Origin: an uncultured Phycisphaerales bacterium
Lineage (GTDB): Bacteria > Planctomycetota > Phycisphaerae > WQYP01
DNA: 64,000 nucleotides
Direction of reading: 5' to 3'
Assembly (NCBI GenBank): GCA_903845195.1
Contig: CAIMWO010000018.1
Span: 35,174 to 99,173 of the forward strand
The notes under the pieces were generated by a model that had not been told where the DNA came from, searched no databases, and saw nothing but the letters and a program-made list of their open reading frames with translations. Shown here piece by piece: positions 44,657 to 53,851 of the stretch. The translations under genes and the position numbers were made by a program. Numbering within the stretch: the first letter of the stretch is position 1; each line of letters opens with the position of its first letter.

Positions 44657-45403
44657 TCATCCATCCACCAGCGGAATCTCCACCCGGAAATTCGTCCCCT
44701 GCCCCGGTTCGCTGGTCACTGCAATATGGCCGCCGTGCTCCTCGATGATACGCCGCGTCGTGGGCAATCCCAATCCGGTGCCGCCCTTTTTCGTCGTAAA
44801 GTAGGCATCAAAAATCCGCGGCAGATTTTCCGCCGGAATGCCCATGCCCGTGTCGGAGATATACAAAATCGCCTGCCCCTTGGAAGCGAGCGATCGGATC
44901 AGCAGTTCACCGCCCTTGGGCATCGCCTGGATCGCATTGAGCAGCAGATTCAACAACGCCTGCTTGAACAGATTCACATCGAGCCGGCAACGCGGGCCTT
45001 CGGCGGAAAGAGATGTAAGAATCCGCACCTTGTGGGCCTGCGCCTGCGGGTGCAGAAAATCGACCAGCTCTTCCACGATCGCGTTGACCCCCACCTCTTC
45101 CGTCCGCAATTCGATGCGTCCGGCAAACCGCAGAAAATCATCCAGCGTCTGCCGCAGCCGATCCGCTTCCTTCTTCAGCGTCGTCAGACGCGTCTTGGAG
45201 CGTTCTACCCCCGGCACATCTGCCAAATCCTCTTCCAGCAGTTGCAGATTCAGCTTTAGCGTTGAGAGGGGGTTCTTCAGTTCATGCGCCAAGCCCGCAG
45301 CCAGTTTGCCCATGTCGGCAAGCTGGTTGAGACGCGCGATGCGCTCGCTCTCCCGCCGCATCCGGCGCGGGCGTTTGTCTTCCTGTGGTTCGGTCATAGT
45401 CAT
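44657..45403 (-). CDS. Soluble sensor histidine kinase without sensor domain (NtrB-like)
   Basis: An orphan kinase of about 248 residues. DHp helix with phospho-His in MGKLAAGLAHELKNPLSTLKLNLQLL near residue 38, then the HATPase domain with N box LLNLLLNAIQAM, G1 YISDTGMGIPAENLPRIFDAYFTTKKGGTGLGLPTTRRIIEEHGG. Only about 25 basic residues precede the DHp helix, so there is no PAS, GAF or membrane input domain. No response regulator gene is nearby. It sits 61 bases upstream of rsmB, so the two may share a transcript. Input would have to come from a partner protein. Confidence 0.93.
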   Translation of the reverse strand: MTMTEPQEDKRPRRMRRESERIARLNQLADMGKLAAGLAHELKNPLSTLKLNLQLLEEDLADVPGVERSKTRLTTLKKEADRLRQTLDDFLRFAGRIELRTEEVGVNAIVEELVDFLHPQAQAHKVRILTSLSAEGPRCRLDVNLFKQALLNLLLNAIQAMPKGGELLIRSLASKGQAILYISDTGMGIPAENLPRIFDAYFTTKKGGTGLGLPTTRRIIEEHGGHIAVTSEPGQGTNFRVEIPLVDG

Positions 45404-45479
45404 GATTGTAACCCAGCCGCCCCGAACCCGCAGTAGCGACTGAAAGCCATGTCCTCCAATGAGTTCGATGCCGAGCGAC

Positions 45480-47678
45480 TTACGCGTGAACCAGCAGGGA
45501 AATATCCTCCGGCAGATTATCCGCCACCGCGCTGATCACATCGCCTCGCAAGGCGCGAATCACCGCACCCTGTCGCGATACACCCATCATCACCGCCTCA
45601 ACGCCGTAGGTCGCGGCAAAGTCCAGAATCGTGTATGCGACATCCGGCGCGACCGCGTAGATAGGAATCATTGATACGCCGTGTTTCGCGCAGACATCGG
45701 CCGCCATCTTCAGCGCGGCAAGAGCGTCCTTGTCTTCTTCGATCTTTGGCGCTTGGACGGCGCCCGTCATCGTCACGTTCAACTGGCGCACAAACAGCAC
45801 GAACGCCACGGCTCCGGTCTTGTGACAGTAGTTCGCCGCAAATTCGATCAGCTTGGCGGCCCCGCGGGTGGCGATCAGCACATGGGGGCGATTGAGATCC
45901 AATCCTCCCGCACCTTCCGCCGTCGGCAGCCGCACCGGCGCCCCAGCACCTGCACCGACCGGCACCAGGCCAGTTTCCACCGGCATCTTCCCGCGGAGAT
46001 AACGAAACGCCGTCGAGGCGCTTGATCCTGCTGAAAGCAGCAATACGGCGCCGATGGCCAGCAATGCGAAGAGCCCTTGCGTAGGCGTATGGATCACCGG
46101 CAGGTTGGCCGCCAGAATTTCCGCCAGCGCATCATGGAACTGCGCAGCAAGACCCGCGCATAGCAACAGCACGCAGGTCGCACCGCTCAGGGCAATGCCC
46201 CGGCCGCGCGGCGCCAATAGCGGATAGGTCTTGGTGCTGAACCGCATCAACAGACCACCGACCAGCACCGATCCCGCAAAGAGCAACGCGTGCGGCTTCT
46301 GATACGCCAGCGTGCCCTCAATCGCCAGCATGACCACCGCCAGAATGCCCATGCCCACGCGTTCGTAAGTCTTCAGGGGCATCGTGCGATTGGCCGTGCA
46401 CGAGCCCAAGTTGATGGCAATCGCACCCACCACGCCGATCGCATACAGATCCGCGAGTTTTTCCAGGTCCGTGATAAAGCACAAAATCAGAATGGGCAGC
46501 ACGATCGCGGGTATCAAGGCGTACCACGGCACGCCGAAGATGTTGAGCTTCGTAAAGAACTTCGGCAATTCCGTATCGCGCGACATCACGTACTGGATGG
46601 AAATCATGTCCGCAACCGCTGTATTCACCGCGGAAAGCAGTAACAGTCCAAACACGCCGCCCGAAAGAATCGCGAACCAATGCCCGATGAATTTTTCGCC
46701 CATGAAGCGAAGGATGGCGTTTTTTGCGCGATCCTCATCCGGTGTCAGTTCCGGCAGGGCCTTGACCTTAGCTGCGGCCTCGTCGACCTGAGCCGCCAAG
46801 GCCGAATTTTCCTTCCACTTGGCATCCACCTGCTCCACTTTCTTCGTGACCGCTGCAAGTTCCTCTCGGGCTTGCGCGATCTTCTCGTCCTTCACATACG
46901 GTGCGGAATTCGCCGTGCGGCCGTGTCCGATGTCCACCCCCGGCAGCGACGGCAGGGCGTTCATCGCGATAGCAAAGATGATGTTGAAAATCACCACTTC
47001 CAGCAGCACCGGCCAGATCGCCTTGTTGGCCGTCTTCGTCACCGGCGGCACCATGATGCCCGTCATGTTGGCGATGGCCTCCACGCCCGAGAGCGCCAGC
47101 ACCACGTTCACCAGCATCAGCCACTGATGCCCCATCGATTCGGTCGGGCGATGAATGGCGCTCCAGCCGGCGCGAAGATGCGGTATCGAAAAGAAAAACA
47201 GGACCAAGGTCAGCAACAGCGTCGCCAATGCCACAATCAGCGCAAACGTGCCGGCCTTCTTCGGGCCGACGAAATTGATCACGCCGACAAGCAGAATGGC
47301 ACCGATGGCGCAAATTGGCACCAGATTGTCCGGCACGCCGAAGTAGTGCATGCCATCGAGTGCCGAAAGAGAGGCCGTCACGATGTAATCCGCAAACAGG
47401 AGCAGCGCCCCGATTACCGCGAGCGTGCGCGAGGTGTGCTTGGCCGCGGAATAGACGCCGCCGCCATCGGGATAGCACCGGCAGATGATCGTGTAAGCCC
47501 ACCCTACCGCCGCCACCAACGCGCATACGCCCAGCACGTAATAAAACGACGCGTGCAGTGCGTAGTAGAACGCCAACCCCAGCACATAAAAACGCGAAGT
47601 GCCCCAGTCGCCATACAACATGGGACCGGCGTGGTACCACTTCAATTCGCGCGGACGTTCCGAGTGGGTAACGAGCAT
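45480..47678 (-). CDS. KimA-like APC-family permease with C-terminal UspA-like domain
   Basis: A 12-TM amino acid/polyamine/cation superfamily transporter (YYALHASFYYVLGVCALVAAVGW, PDGGGVYSAAKHTSRTLAVIGALLLFADYIVTASLSALDG, INFVGPKKAGTFA, LALSGVEAIANMTGIMVPP). The ydaO riboswitch upstream makes a KimA-type K+ importer the best match, since kimA is the former ydaO. Two oddities: a charged coiled coil of about 50 residues (EKIAQAREELAAVTKKVEQVDAKWKENSALAAQ) in a loop near 270-330, and a C-terminal cytosolic UspA-like domain (about 600-732) ending AVADNLPEDISLLVHA. Amino acid transport is the alternative. No strong ribosome binding site is visible at the ATG. The gene is monocistronic. Confidence 0.88.
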   Translation of the reverse strand: MLVTHSERPRELKWYHAGPMLYGDWGTSRFYVLGLAFYYALHASFYYVLGVCALVAAVGWAYTIICRCYPDGGGVYSAAKHTSRTLAVIGALLLFADYIVTASLSALDGMHYFGVPDNLVPICAIGAILLVGVINFVGPKKAGTFALIVALATLLLTLVLFFFSIPHLRAGWSAIHRPTESMGHQWLMLVNVVLALSGVEAIANMTGIMVPPVTKTANKAIWPVLLEVVIFNIIFAIAMNALPSLPGVDIGHGRTANSAPYVKDEKIAQAREELAAVTKKVEQVDAKWKENSALAAQVDEAAAKVKALPELTPDEDRAKNAILRFMGEKFIGHWFAILSGGVFGLLLLSAVNTAVADMISIQYVMSRDTELPKFFTKLNIFGVPWYALIPAIVLPILILCFITDLEKLADLYAIGVVGAIAINLGSCTANRTMPLKTYERVGMGILAVVMLAIEGTLAYQKPHALLFAGSVLVGGLLMRFSTKTYPLLAPRGRGIALSGATCVLLLCAGLAAQFHDALAEILAANLPVIHTPTQGLFALLAIGAVLLLSAGSSASTAFRYLRGKMPVETGLVPVGAGAGAPVRLPTAEGAGGLDLNRPHVLIATRGAAKLIEFAANYCHKTGAVAFVLFVRQLNVTMTGAVQAPKIEEDKDALAALKMAADVCAKHGVSMIPIYAVAPDVAYTILDFAATYGVEAVMMGVSRQGAVIRALRGDVISAVADNLPEDISLLVHA

Positions 47679-47794
47679 AAACGTACTGAAGACCCGTGGC
47701 GCTCTTCACAAAACATGAACGAACTCATCGCGGGCCGATCCGCCAGGTTCGGCTCGCCACTCGTCTCATGTTTTGGAGGAAGCGTTTAGGCCTT

Positions 47795-47968
47795 CACTCC
47801 AGCGTTCGCCTGCGAGGTTAGCTGACGGGCTCGGATGCGCTGTTCTCCGTCTGCGTTTACCGCAGATTAGCCCCTGCGCGGCCAGTCTTTCGACCGGCTT
47901 TGCGTTTTTCCGCCGCTACACGCAACGGATTGGTTTCCCCGCTGCCGGGCTTTGCGCCCGGCATTCGG
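47795..47968 (-). promoter_or_regulatory. Cyclic di-AMP riboswitch (ydaO/yuaA motif)
   Basis: On the minus strand the leader carries the diagnostic blocks in order: TGCCGAATGCCGGG, CAGCGGGGAAACCAAT, GGGGCTAATC, GGAGAAC, and the near-invariant CCCGTCAGCTAACCTCGCAGGCG. These match the ydaO consensus that binds two c-di-AMP molecules and normally turns expression off. It lies about 115 bases upstream of the KimA-like permease and is its only downstream gene. The expression platform (a terminator or a blocked ribosome binding site) is not clear; pairing of ACATGAGACGA-type sequence further down is possible. Boundaries are approximate. Confidence 0.93.
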
Positions 47969-48066
47969 CACTTCTCAGCGAATGCAGTGATAAAGGCTAA
48001 CAATCGAGGCCGAAATGTCAAAAGGATATTTAAACGCAAATACGTATGTTGTTATGGAGAATAGGC

Positions 48067-49260
48067 TTACAATTCCAAGAGTAGCCCTTCTGCCATCAGC
48101 CCTGGCCCAAACCCGATGGCCGCACATGGGCGATGACCGCCCTCTTTAGCCTCTTGTTCATCTCCAGATTTGCGGTTTTGGAGAAGCCGATTCAGCAGGA
48201 ACAGCAGCGTGGCCGACGACATGTTCCCATGCTGTGCCAATATCTGGCGCGATGCGCGCAGGTCGGGTTCTCCGATTCCCAATGCTTCCCCCGCTGCCGC
48301 GAGAATCTTCGGCCCGCCAGGGTGGATTGCCCAATAGCGCACATCCGACAATGCTAGCCCTTCCTTGGCCAGCCATGATTCACACCATGACCGTAAATGC
48401 CGGCCAATCAACGCGGGCAATTCCGCTGACAACGTCATTTCAAAACCATGATCACCGATGCGCCACGTCATGGCATCGCGGCTGTCGGGCAACAGCAGGC
48501 TGGCCGTTTCGATCAAACGCCAACCGCGCGGCACGTCACCATGAACCTTTTGGTTTTCATCGTTTTCCGCACCAACCACGCATGCCGAAGCGCCATCCGC
48601 AAATAGCGCATTGGCCACCAGCTTTTCGGGATTCCACCCGTACGCAAAATGCAGCGTGCTCAACTCGACACAGCACACGAGCACCCGCGCGCTGGGATCG
48701 GCCGTTACCGCATCCTTGGCCGCGCCGAGCGCATTGAACGCGGCGTGACATCCCATGAAGCCAATATGCACGCGCCGCACATCGGGACGTAAATCAAGCC
48801 GGCCGGTCAGTTCCACATCCAGTCCTGGCGCATAGAAACCGGTGCAGGAAACGGTGATCAGATGCGTGATACGCCGTGGCGCGACGCCGGACGCCTCAAG
48901 TGCTGCGCGTGCGGCCCGCTCGGCCAGCACCGGTGCTTCTGCCGCATAGCGTGTCATGCGTATCGCCGTTGTGGGGCCACGCAATCCCGCCTCCGCCGGC
49001 GGACCGTAGAACGCCCGCAGGTCCGCCAGTCCCTCGCCGGTATTAATCACCGACCCGCGTTGCTCCACTCCGCTGTGCGAAAACACGCGGCGTAGCCAGG
49101 CACGCTGGCCATCCGACTGGCAACTGAATTCCTCGGATACCGCTGCCGCATCCAACTGGCTGAGCGTCGGCGGCGAGGCCGTGCCGATGCCCAGAAGGCT
49201 GACGGATCGCCGCAGCGGCGTCGCATCGCGAACGATCGTTTCACCCAGCAAGTCCGTCAT
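48067..49260 (-). CDS. Type III polyketide synthase
   Basis: A homodimeric chalcone-synthase-like enzyme that extends an acyl starter with malonyl-CoA. The catalytic triad is intact: Cys in HIGFMGCHAAFNALGAAKDA, His in YWAIHPGGPKILAAAGEALG and Asn in ILAQHGNMSSATLLFLL. GFGPGLMAEGLLLEL at the end is typical. Length about 397 aa. The ATG giving MTDLLGETIV follows GGAG; the track adds 11 residues. It is the third gene of a compact operon (methyltransferase, FAD oxidoreductase, PKS), the same set as in Streptomyces srsABC, so alkylresorcinol, alkylpyrone or a related phenolic lipid is the probable product (inference). Confidence 0.93.
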   Translation of the reverse strand: MTDLLGETIVRDATPLRRSVSLLGIGTASPPTLSQLDAAAVSEEFSCQSDGQRAWLRRVFSHSGVEQRGSVINTGEGLADLRAFYGPPAEAGLRGPTTAIRMTRYAAEAPVLAERAARAALEASGVAPRRITHLITVSCTGFYAPGLDVELTGRLDLRPDVRRVHIGFMGCHAAFNALGAAKDAVTADPSARVLVCCVELSTLHFAYGWNPEKLVANALFADGASACVVGAENDENQKVHGDVPRGWRLIETASLLLPDSRDAMTWRIGDHGFEMTLSAELPALIGRHLRSWCESWLAKEGLALSDVRYWAIHPGGPKILAAAGEALGIGEPDLRASRQILAQHGNMSSATLLFLLNRLLQNRKSGDEQEAKEGGHRPCAAIGFGPGLMAEGLLLEL

Positions 49261-49285
49261 GAGTCCACTCCTCTGAGGCCGCCGA

Positions 49286-50437
49286 TCACGCACTGATCTG
49301 CCGCGCCATGATCTCCGATGCCCACGGCACGTGCCGCGTCACGCGGACGCACGCCGCGGCCAAAGCCGGCCTGTGCAATATGCCGCGCAATCCTCGGCAC
49401 CAGCGTTGCCTTCGCACGATCTCCAACGAATGGATCGCGCCCCAGCGATCCGCCAGATCGCCGGGCCAGGTTTCCGCTTGATTCGGCAACAGCTTCACCA
49501 CTTCACGGGCGCTCCGAATGGCCCAGGAAATTCCTTCGCCCGTGAACGGCTCGACGTAGCCGCACGCATCGCCGACGGCCAATACGCGATGCCCCCCTAC
49601 CGCCCGGCGCCGCCGGGTGAGCGGACCGGTGCCGATGAATTTCGCTTTCTCCAACGACTGCCATTCATTCAAACCACATTCCGCCAGAATCTCGCGTACC
49701 ACCGCCGCCGGGCAACCGTGTCTCGCATGGCAAGCGGCAGGATCGAGAGACGCCCCCACGTGGAAATGTCCGTCGGAAAGCCGCACCAGTCCCACGTATC
49801 CGTTCGTGCCGACGTACATGCCAATCGTTCCGGCGGGCAACGTACCGGCATGCTCCACCGTGGCCGCGAAACCGAGCCGTATCGGCTGATCCTGTTCGAA
49901 TCGCGCCCACGACTCATTCGCCAGCGAGGTTCCACCCAATCCATCGCACGCCAACACCACGCGTGCCTGCACCTCGACGCTTGTGCCGCCGGATTTCAAA
50001 CGCACGGTTCGCAATTCGCCGCTGGTTGCCGGTACCAACTGTGCGGCCACTGCGTCAACAAACACGCATCCGCGGCTTGTGGCCAGCCGCACCAGCAGTT
50101 CATCCAATTGCCGCCGTTCTATGGCGATGCCCTGCGGCAATGCGATCGTCGTCCCACATTTTCCGACGTGCAGAGCCATGCGGGTCAAGACGATTCCGCC
50201 ATCCAACACTTCACCGAGCCCCATCGACAGCAGCATGGCTGTCGCCGCGGCGTTCACGCAGCCGCCGCAGGCTTTGTCGCGCGGCCAATGCGATTTTTCC
50301 ACCAGCAATACTTGCCATCCTTGCGCCGCCAGCAATGCCGCCGATACGCTTCCTGCCGGGCCGGCGCCGACAATCACGGCATCCCACGTTTGCCGGGAAA
50401 TATCCGCCAGATTTCTTCTGACTGCAGGTTCAGTCAC
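49286..50437 (-). CDS. FAD-dependent oxidoreductase (geranylgeranyl reductase/monooxygenase type)
   Basis: The dinucleotide-binding start DAVIVGAGPAGSVSAALLAAQGWQVLLVEKSHWPRDKACGG and GHRVLAVGDACGYVEPFTGEGISWAIRSAREV are the two classical FAD-contact regions. Cys-rich CGGC near the first site is shared with the tetraether/geranylgeranyl reductase group. In the operon it may hydroxylate or reduce the polyketide, matching the flavoprotein SrsC role. A GTG with GGGGGAGGG six bases upstream overlaps the end of the methyltransferase gene by eight bases, which argues for coupled translation; the track start is six codons earlier. Confidence 0.9.
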   Translation of the reverse strand: MTEPAVRRNLADISRQTWDAVIVGAGPAGSVSAALLAAQGWQVLLVEKSHWPRDKACGGCVNAAATAMLLSMGLGEVLDGGIVLTRMALHVGKCGTTIALPQGIAIERRQLDELLVRLATSRGCVFVDAVAAQLVPATSGELRTVRLKSGGTSVEVQARVVLACDGLGGTSLANESWARFEQDQPIRLGFAATVEHAGTLPAGTIGMYVGTNGYVGLVRLSDGHFHVGASLDPAACHARHGCPAAVVREILAECGLNEWQSLEKAKFIGTGPLTRRRRAVGGHRVLAVGDACGYVEPFTGEGISWAIRSAREVVKLLPNQAETWPGDLADRWGAIHSLEIVRRQRWCRGLRGILHRPALAAACVRVTRHVPWASEIMARQISA

Positions 50438-51191
50438 GACGGCCCTCCCCCTCAACTGGGCCGCGTCGTTGCCAGACCAGCAGCATGCGCCAGGGCCAGC
50501 AGGCGGTCACGCGCAACTCCGACTCATCCGTTGTCGCGTGCATCCCCGCTTCCCGCGCCATTTCCGCCAATTCCGTTTTCGTCCAGGCGGCGCGGACGCT
50601 GGCCGTCCCGTCGTGATGCACGATCGCGCTGCGGCTCAGCACGCGGCAACCGGCCCAGGCAAGCGCCCAGCCCATCGCGGATCGCCGCAGGTCGCTGATC
50701 ACAATCATTCGCTGTGCCCGCTGGCGCATGTGTGCCAGCGTCTCGATCACTTCCGGCCGCTGCAAATGATGCATGAAGAGGCTGCACGTGATGGCATCGA
50801 ATTGGCCCGGCGGCAATCCGTCAGGTGCGGATCCTTGCGTCGTGCGGGCGCGCACGCCGGCTTGCTTGGCCGCCTTGGCCGCCAGTTCCAGCGCGGTCGG
50901 GCTCCGATCCATCAAACTCAGTTCGACATGGAGGCCTTGAGCCTGCAACAATTTCGCAACCGCCACCGGCACATCCCCCCCGCCGCAGGCGACATCCAGC
51001 AATGTCAGATTCTTGAGCCCGCAGTCGCGCGCCATTTCCGCCAGCGGCTGCGCGATAATCCGGGCGGCGTGCGAGGCGCGGTTGATTCGCTGCAGCCCGG
51101 CCAGTGCCGCGCCGTGCAGCGATTCATCCAATCCCGGTTCGTCCATCAATTCCGGAATGACGTGGCGCTGGCGTAGAGCTGAAAATAGCAT
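50430..51191 (-). CDS. Class I SAM-dependent methyltransferase of the PKS operon
   Basis: The SAM-binding motif LTLLDVACGGGDVPVAVAKLL is near residue 62, followed by VELSLMDRSPTALELAAKAA, and FDAITCSLFMHHLQRPEVIETLAHM further on. Function probably O- or C-methylation of the polyketide-derived ring or its precursor. This is inferred from the operon: methyltransferase, FAD enzyme and type III PKS overlap or lie within about 25 bases of each other. The N-terminal 50 residues (RQRHVIPELMDEPGLDESLHGAALAGLQRINRAS) are typical of this planctomycete group as far as I recall. No membrane segment. Confidence 0.88.
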   Translation of the reverse strand: MLFSALRQRHVIPELMDEPGLDESLHGAALAGLQRINRASHAARIIAQPLAEMARDCGLKNLTLLDVACGGGDVPVAVAKLLQAQGLHVELSLMDRSPTALELAAKAAKQAGVRARTTQGSAPDGLPPGQFDAITCSLFMHHLQRPEVIETLAHMRQRAQRMIVISDLRRSAMGWALAWAGCRVLSRSAIVHHDGTASVRAAWTKTELAEMAREAGMHATTDESELRVTACWPWRMLLVWQRRGPVEGEGRRD

Positions 51192-51303
51192 GCCTCATGG
51201 TAGGTGCGCCGGGGTGCAAAGGGAACGAAAATTCCCGGCGGGGGATTCGCAAACGTTCAAGCAGGGCATTCTCGTGCTATCATGATGAAGCAGGAGGATC
51301 TCC

Positions 51304-51804
51304 ATGACTCGACATGCCGCTAAATCATTCCAAGCGATACGATTCCCTGGCGCTCTGTTCATTATGCTGGTGCTGATTGCCGTCGGCATCGTGGTCGCGG
51401 ATCGGTACTTCGCCAGTGCCAAACCACCGGCAACCACAGCCGCGTCGCAAACGCAACCGGCCAGCACCTCGGCACCGACGACGCGCATCGCGGCGCCCGC
51501 AACGCCGACTCGCTCGTCGACCACGGCACTGCCCACCGGGCCAATCAACGCCCGCATCGGCGACGGTCCTATCAATGGGCAAGTTCCTGGTACAGGCACA
51601 CCCAACAGTGCCACACCCAATCCATCGGGCCAGGCGCTGAATACGGAGGCGCCGCAGGGGGACCATGTCGAGGTGTTCAAGGATAATCAATGGTTGCCCG
51701 CCACCGTTCTAAAACGCGAAGGCAACCGGCTCTACATCCAATACTATGGCCGCGGCGATGCATCGAACGAATGGGTGGGACCAGATCGCGTCCGAGCCAA
51801 ATAG
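51304..51804 (+). CDS. Membrane-anchored protein with C-terminal tudor/agenet-like SH3 fold
   Basis: An N-terminal membrane helix (FPGALFIMLVLIAVGIVVADRYF) is followed by a Thr/Pro/Ala-rich linker of about 75 residues. The C-terminal part, about 45 residues (GDHVEVFKDNQWLPATVLKREGNRLYIQYYGRGDASNEWVGPDRVR), has the W-x-x-A-x-V..(10-15)..Y-x-G...EW pattern of agenet/tudor-knot domains, more common in eukaryotes but also in Planctomycetes. Here it would be periplasmic. Ligand unknown. AGGAGG is six bases before the ATG. The gene stands alone between the PKS operon and lipA. Confidence 0.8.
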   Translation: MTRHAAKSFQAIRFPGALFIMLVLIAVGIVVADRYFASAKPPATTAASQTQPASTSAPTTRIAAPATPTRSSTTALPTGPINARIGDGPINGQVPGTGTPNSATPNPSGQALNTEAPQGDHVEVFKDNQWLPATVLKREGNRLYIQYYGRGDASNEWVGPDRVRAK

Positions 51805-51866
51805 ACTTGAAATGTAAGAGTTGCCCCCTCTTCCTTGAGGACTGAACCTTCCCCCCACGCCTTGCG

Positions 51867-52790
51867 CTATTTCCCCCGCGCCCCAGCTTGCTCATCAGCA
51901 TGATAACTGGACCGCACCAGCGGGCCGCTCTCTACCACCGGATACCCCAACTCCGCCACGCAGTACCGCTTGTATTCTGCAAATTGTTCCGGCGTTACCC
52001 AGCGGTCGATGGGCAGGTGCTGGCGTGTCGGTTGCAGGTATTGGCCAATGGTGAGGATGTCCACCTGTTCGGCGCGGATGTCGCGGAAGGTGGCGCGAAG
52101 TTCCTCATCGGTTTCGCCGATGCCGGCCATCAGACCGGTCTTGGTGATGAAGCCCTGGGCCTTGGCGCGGCGGAGGAGTTCCAGCGAACGCGGATACTTG
52201 GCCTGGGGGCGTACTTTTCGGTACTGCGAGGGGACGGTTTCCATGTTGTGATTGAGGATGTCGGGCTTGGCGTCCAGGACGGTTTGCAGGGCCTGCCAGT
52301 CGCCGCAGAAATCGGGGATGAGTACTTCGATGTTGGTGCCGGGGGAAGCGGCGCGAACGCGGGTGATGGTTTCGGCCCAGATGGCGGCGCCGCCGTCGGG
52401 GAGTTCGTCGCGGTTCACGGAAGTCATGACAACGTGCTTGAGATGCATGAGGCTGACCGCCTCGGCAACGCGGCGGGGTTCGTCGAGGTCGAGTACGGGC
52501 GGGCGGCCGGTGGCGATGTTGCAGAAGCCGCAGGAACGGGTGCAAACGTCGCCGAGGATCATGACAGTGGCGGTGCCGCGGGCCCAGCATTCGCCCATGT
52601 TGGGGCACTTGGCGGATTCGCAGACGGTGTGAAGTTTGTGATGGTCGATGGTGCCGCGGAGTTCCTGATAATTGGGCCCGGCGGGGAGTTTGACGCGCAG
52701 CCACGACGGTTTTTTCCCGGGCTGGGTGTGCTCGGGTGCGGGCTGGGGGGGCATGACATTCAGGGGAACAGAGCGGCTCATCAGGTTCAC
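51867..52790 (-). CDS. lipA: Lipoyl synthase
   Basis: Radical-SAM enzyme that adds two sulfurs to protein-bound octanoate. The auxiliary cluster motif [12 protein letters not shown] is near residue 58 and the radical SAM motif CTRSCGFC near 85. The rest ([68 protein letters not shown]) follows the family closely; length (307 aa) is standard. A GTG with GAGG six bases upstream is the start. The octanoyltransferase lipB is not in the window. Confidence 0.97.
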   Translation of the reverse strand: MNLMSRSVPLNVMPPQPAPEHTQPGKKPSWLRVKLPAGPNYQELRGTIDHHKLHTVCESAKCPNMGECWARGTATVMILGDVCTRSCGFCNIATGRPPVLDLDEPRRVAEAVSLMHLKHVVMTSVNRDELPDGGAAIWAETITRVRAASPGTNIEVLIPDFCGDWQALQTVLDAKPDILNHNMETVPSQYRKVRPQAKYPRSLELLRRAKAQGFITKTGLMAGIGETDEELRATFRDIRAEQVDILTIGQYLQPTRQHLPIDRWVTPEQFAEYKRYCVAELGYPVVESGPLVRSSYHADEQAGARGK

Positions 52791-53070
52791 GGGACCTCAT
52801 TTAGACCACGTATTTGAATGGGACAGTATATCGAATCCGCCAGCGACTTAATACCGCTCAGCGTGCCCTCGCGGAAAGCTTATTACTGAGATGTGTTTAC
52901 ATCACCCCGTTTGTAAATAATCCCCAATTTCGTCCGCGCCATCGGCGCGGGCCAGTCAACTAACGCACATCAGACAAGATGCGAACTGATCCAGAATTTA
53001 CTGCATTTTGATGATTTTATTGAGGCTGTCGGTGCGGCGGTGGTAGCCAAATTATTCTCCAGATCATGTT

Positions 53071-53802
53071 TTACTGCGGTTTACCTTCGGTCGTGTTAGC
53101 TACAACACGCAAGACATCCGCGTATTCTGGGCTGTCTTCCCAGTGGCGTTCGACGATGAAGAGCGGGCCTCCGGGCGCAAGCATTACCTGCCTGAAGGCG
53201 CCAACAGTCGCACGGGCATCCACCTTAATAAAGAACGTATACCCCGCCGCATTGAAGCGGTAGTAGTTCAAAGCGCCCCGTTTTCTTGCTCGGAACACCT
53301 GTAGGCCGAGTTCGCGGGCGCATGGATCGTCAAATGACATGACGATGACGGAATACTCTTCTGAACTCCCGGGATTTCCAGCCTTAATCATTGCGAGTAG
53401 GCGATCTTCATGTGGCCCGAGAGTGACCTGCTCGAACATCCGATGTGTTGAGATTCCTGCACGCCATAAAAGGGTTAGAAAGAAGAGCTTGAGTTTTGCA
53501 TAGTCATATTCTTGTATCAGTCGAGCTGGACCGTGTGGGTAAGGTTCCATGGGCGTGTCAAAAAGGATCCTCTTGGCATAGTCGTCGTAAAGGCCCATCG
53601 CTCCATCACAGGAAGCGCAGAGAATGCCGGTGTCATAAACTCCGATGGGTGCTTTTCGCGGGTACTCCGCTTCGCGTGTCGAATACAGCGTTGGTACCTC
53701 GCCTGAGTCCAAAATGGGACGGTAAAAGCTTTCTGGGAAAATGTGCGCTTTGATCAGAGGTCTGAATTCTCCGCAGTAACGACATGTACCATGATTCTTC
53801 AA
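53071..53802 (-). CDS. HNH-like zinc-binding protein of unknown function
   Basis: The N-terminus CRYCGEFRPLIKAHIFPESFYRPI followed by GILCASCDGAMGLYDDYAKR shows two CxxC pairs and a His placed as in HNH endonuclease folds, although a full HNH catalytic triad is not clear. The remaining 150 residues are unique in my view. It is on an AT-richer islet. The start is TTG with AAGG upstream. The preceding small gene ends 49 bases before, so both likely form one operon. A nuclease or defence role is plausible, not shown. Confidence 0.6.
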   Translation of the reverse strand: MKNHGTCRYCGEFRPLIKAHIFPESFYRPILDSGEVPTLYSTREAEYPRKAPIGVYDTGILCASCDGAMGLYDDYAKRILFDTPMEPYPHGPARLIQEYDYAKLKLFFLTLLWRAGISTHRMFEQVTLGPHEDRLLAMIKAGNPGSSEEYSVIVMSFDDPCARELGLQVFRARKRGALNYYRFNAAGYTFFIKVDARATVGAFRQVMLAPGGPLFIVERHWEDSPEYADVLRVVANTTEGKPQ

Positions 53803-53851
53803 CTCTTATCCTTAACATGCGGCGTCTGGAGAGTCCTTTGTCCCTATGCCA

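Noticed and set aside
47773-48000. 75-aa ORF upstream of the KimA-like permease
   Set aside because: It lies entirely on the complementary strand of the riboswitch and has no coding character.
49331-51176. Plus-strand ORFs of 455 and 397 aa across the FAD oxidoreductase and methyltransferase genes
   Set aside because: Arg/Pro/His-rich shadows of two well supported genes with coupled starts.
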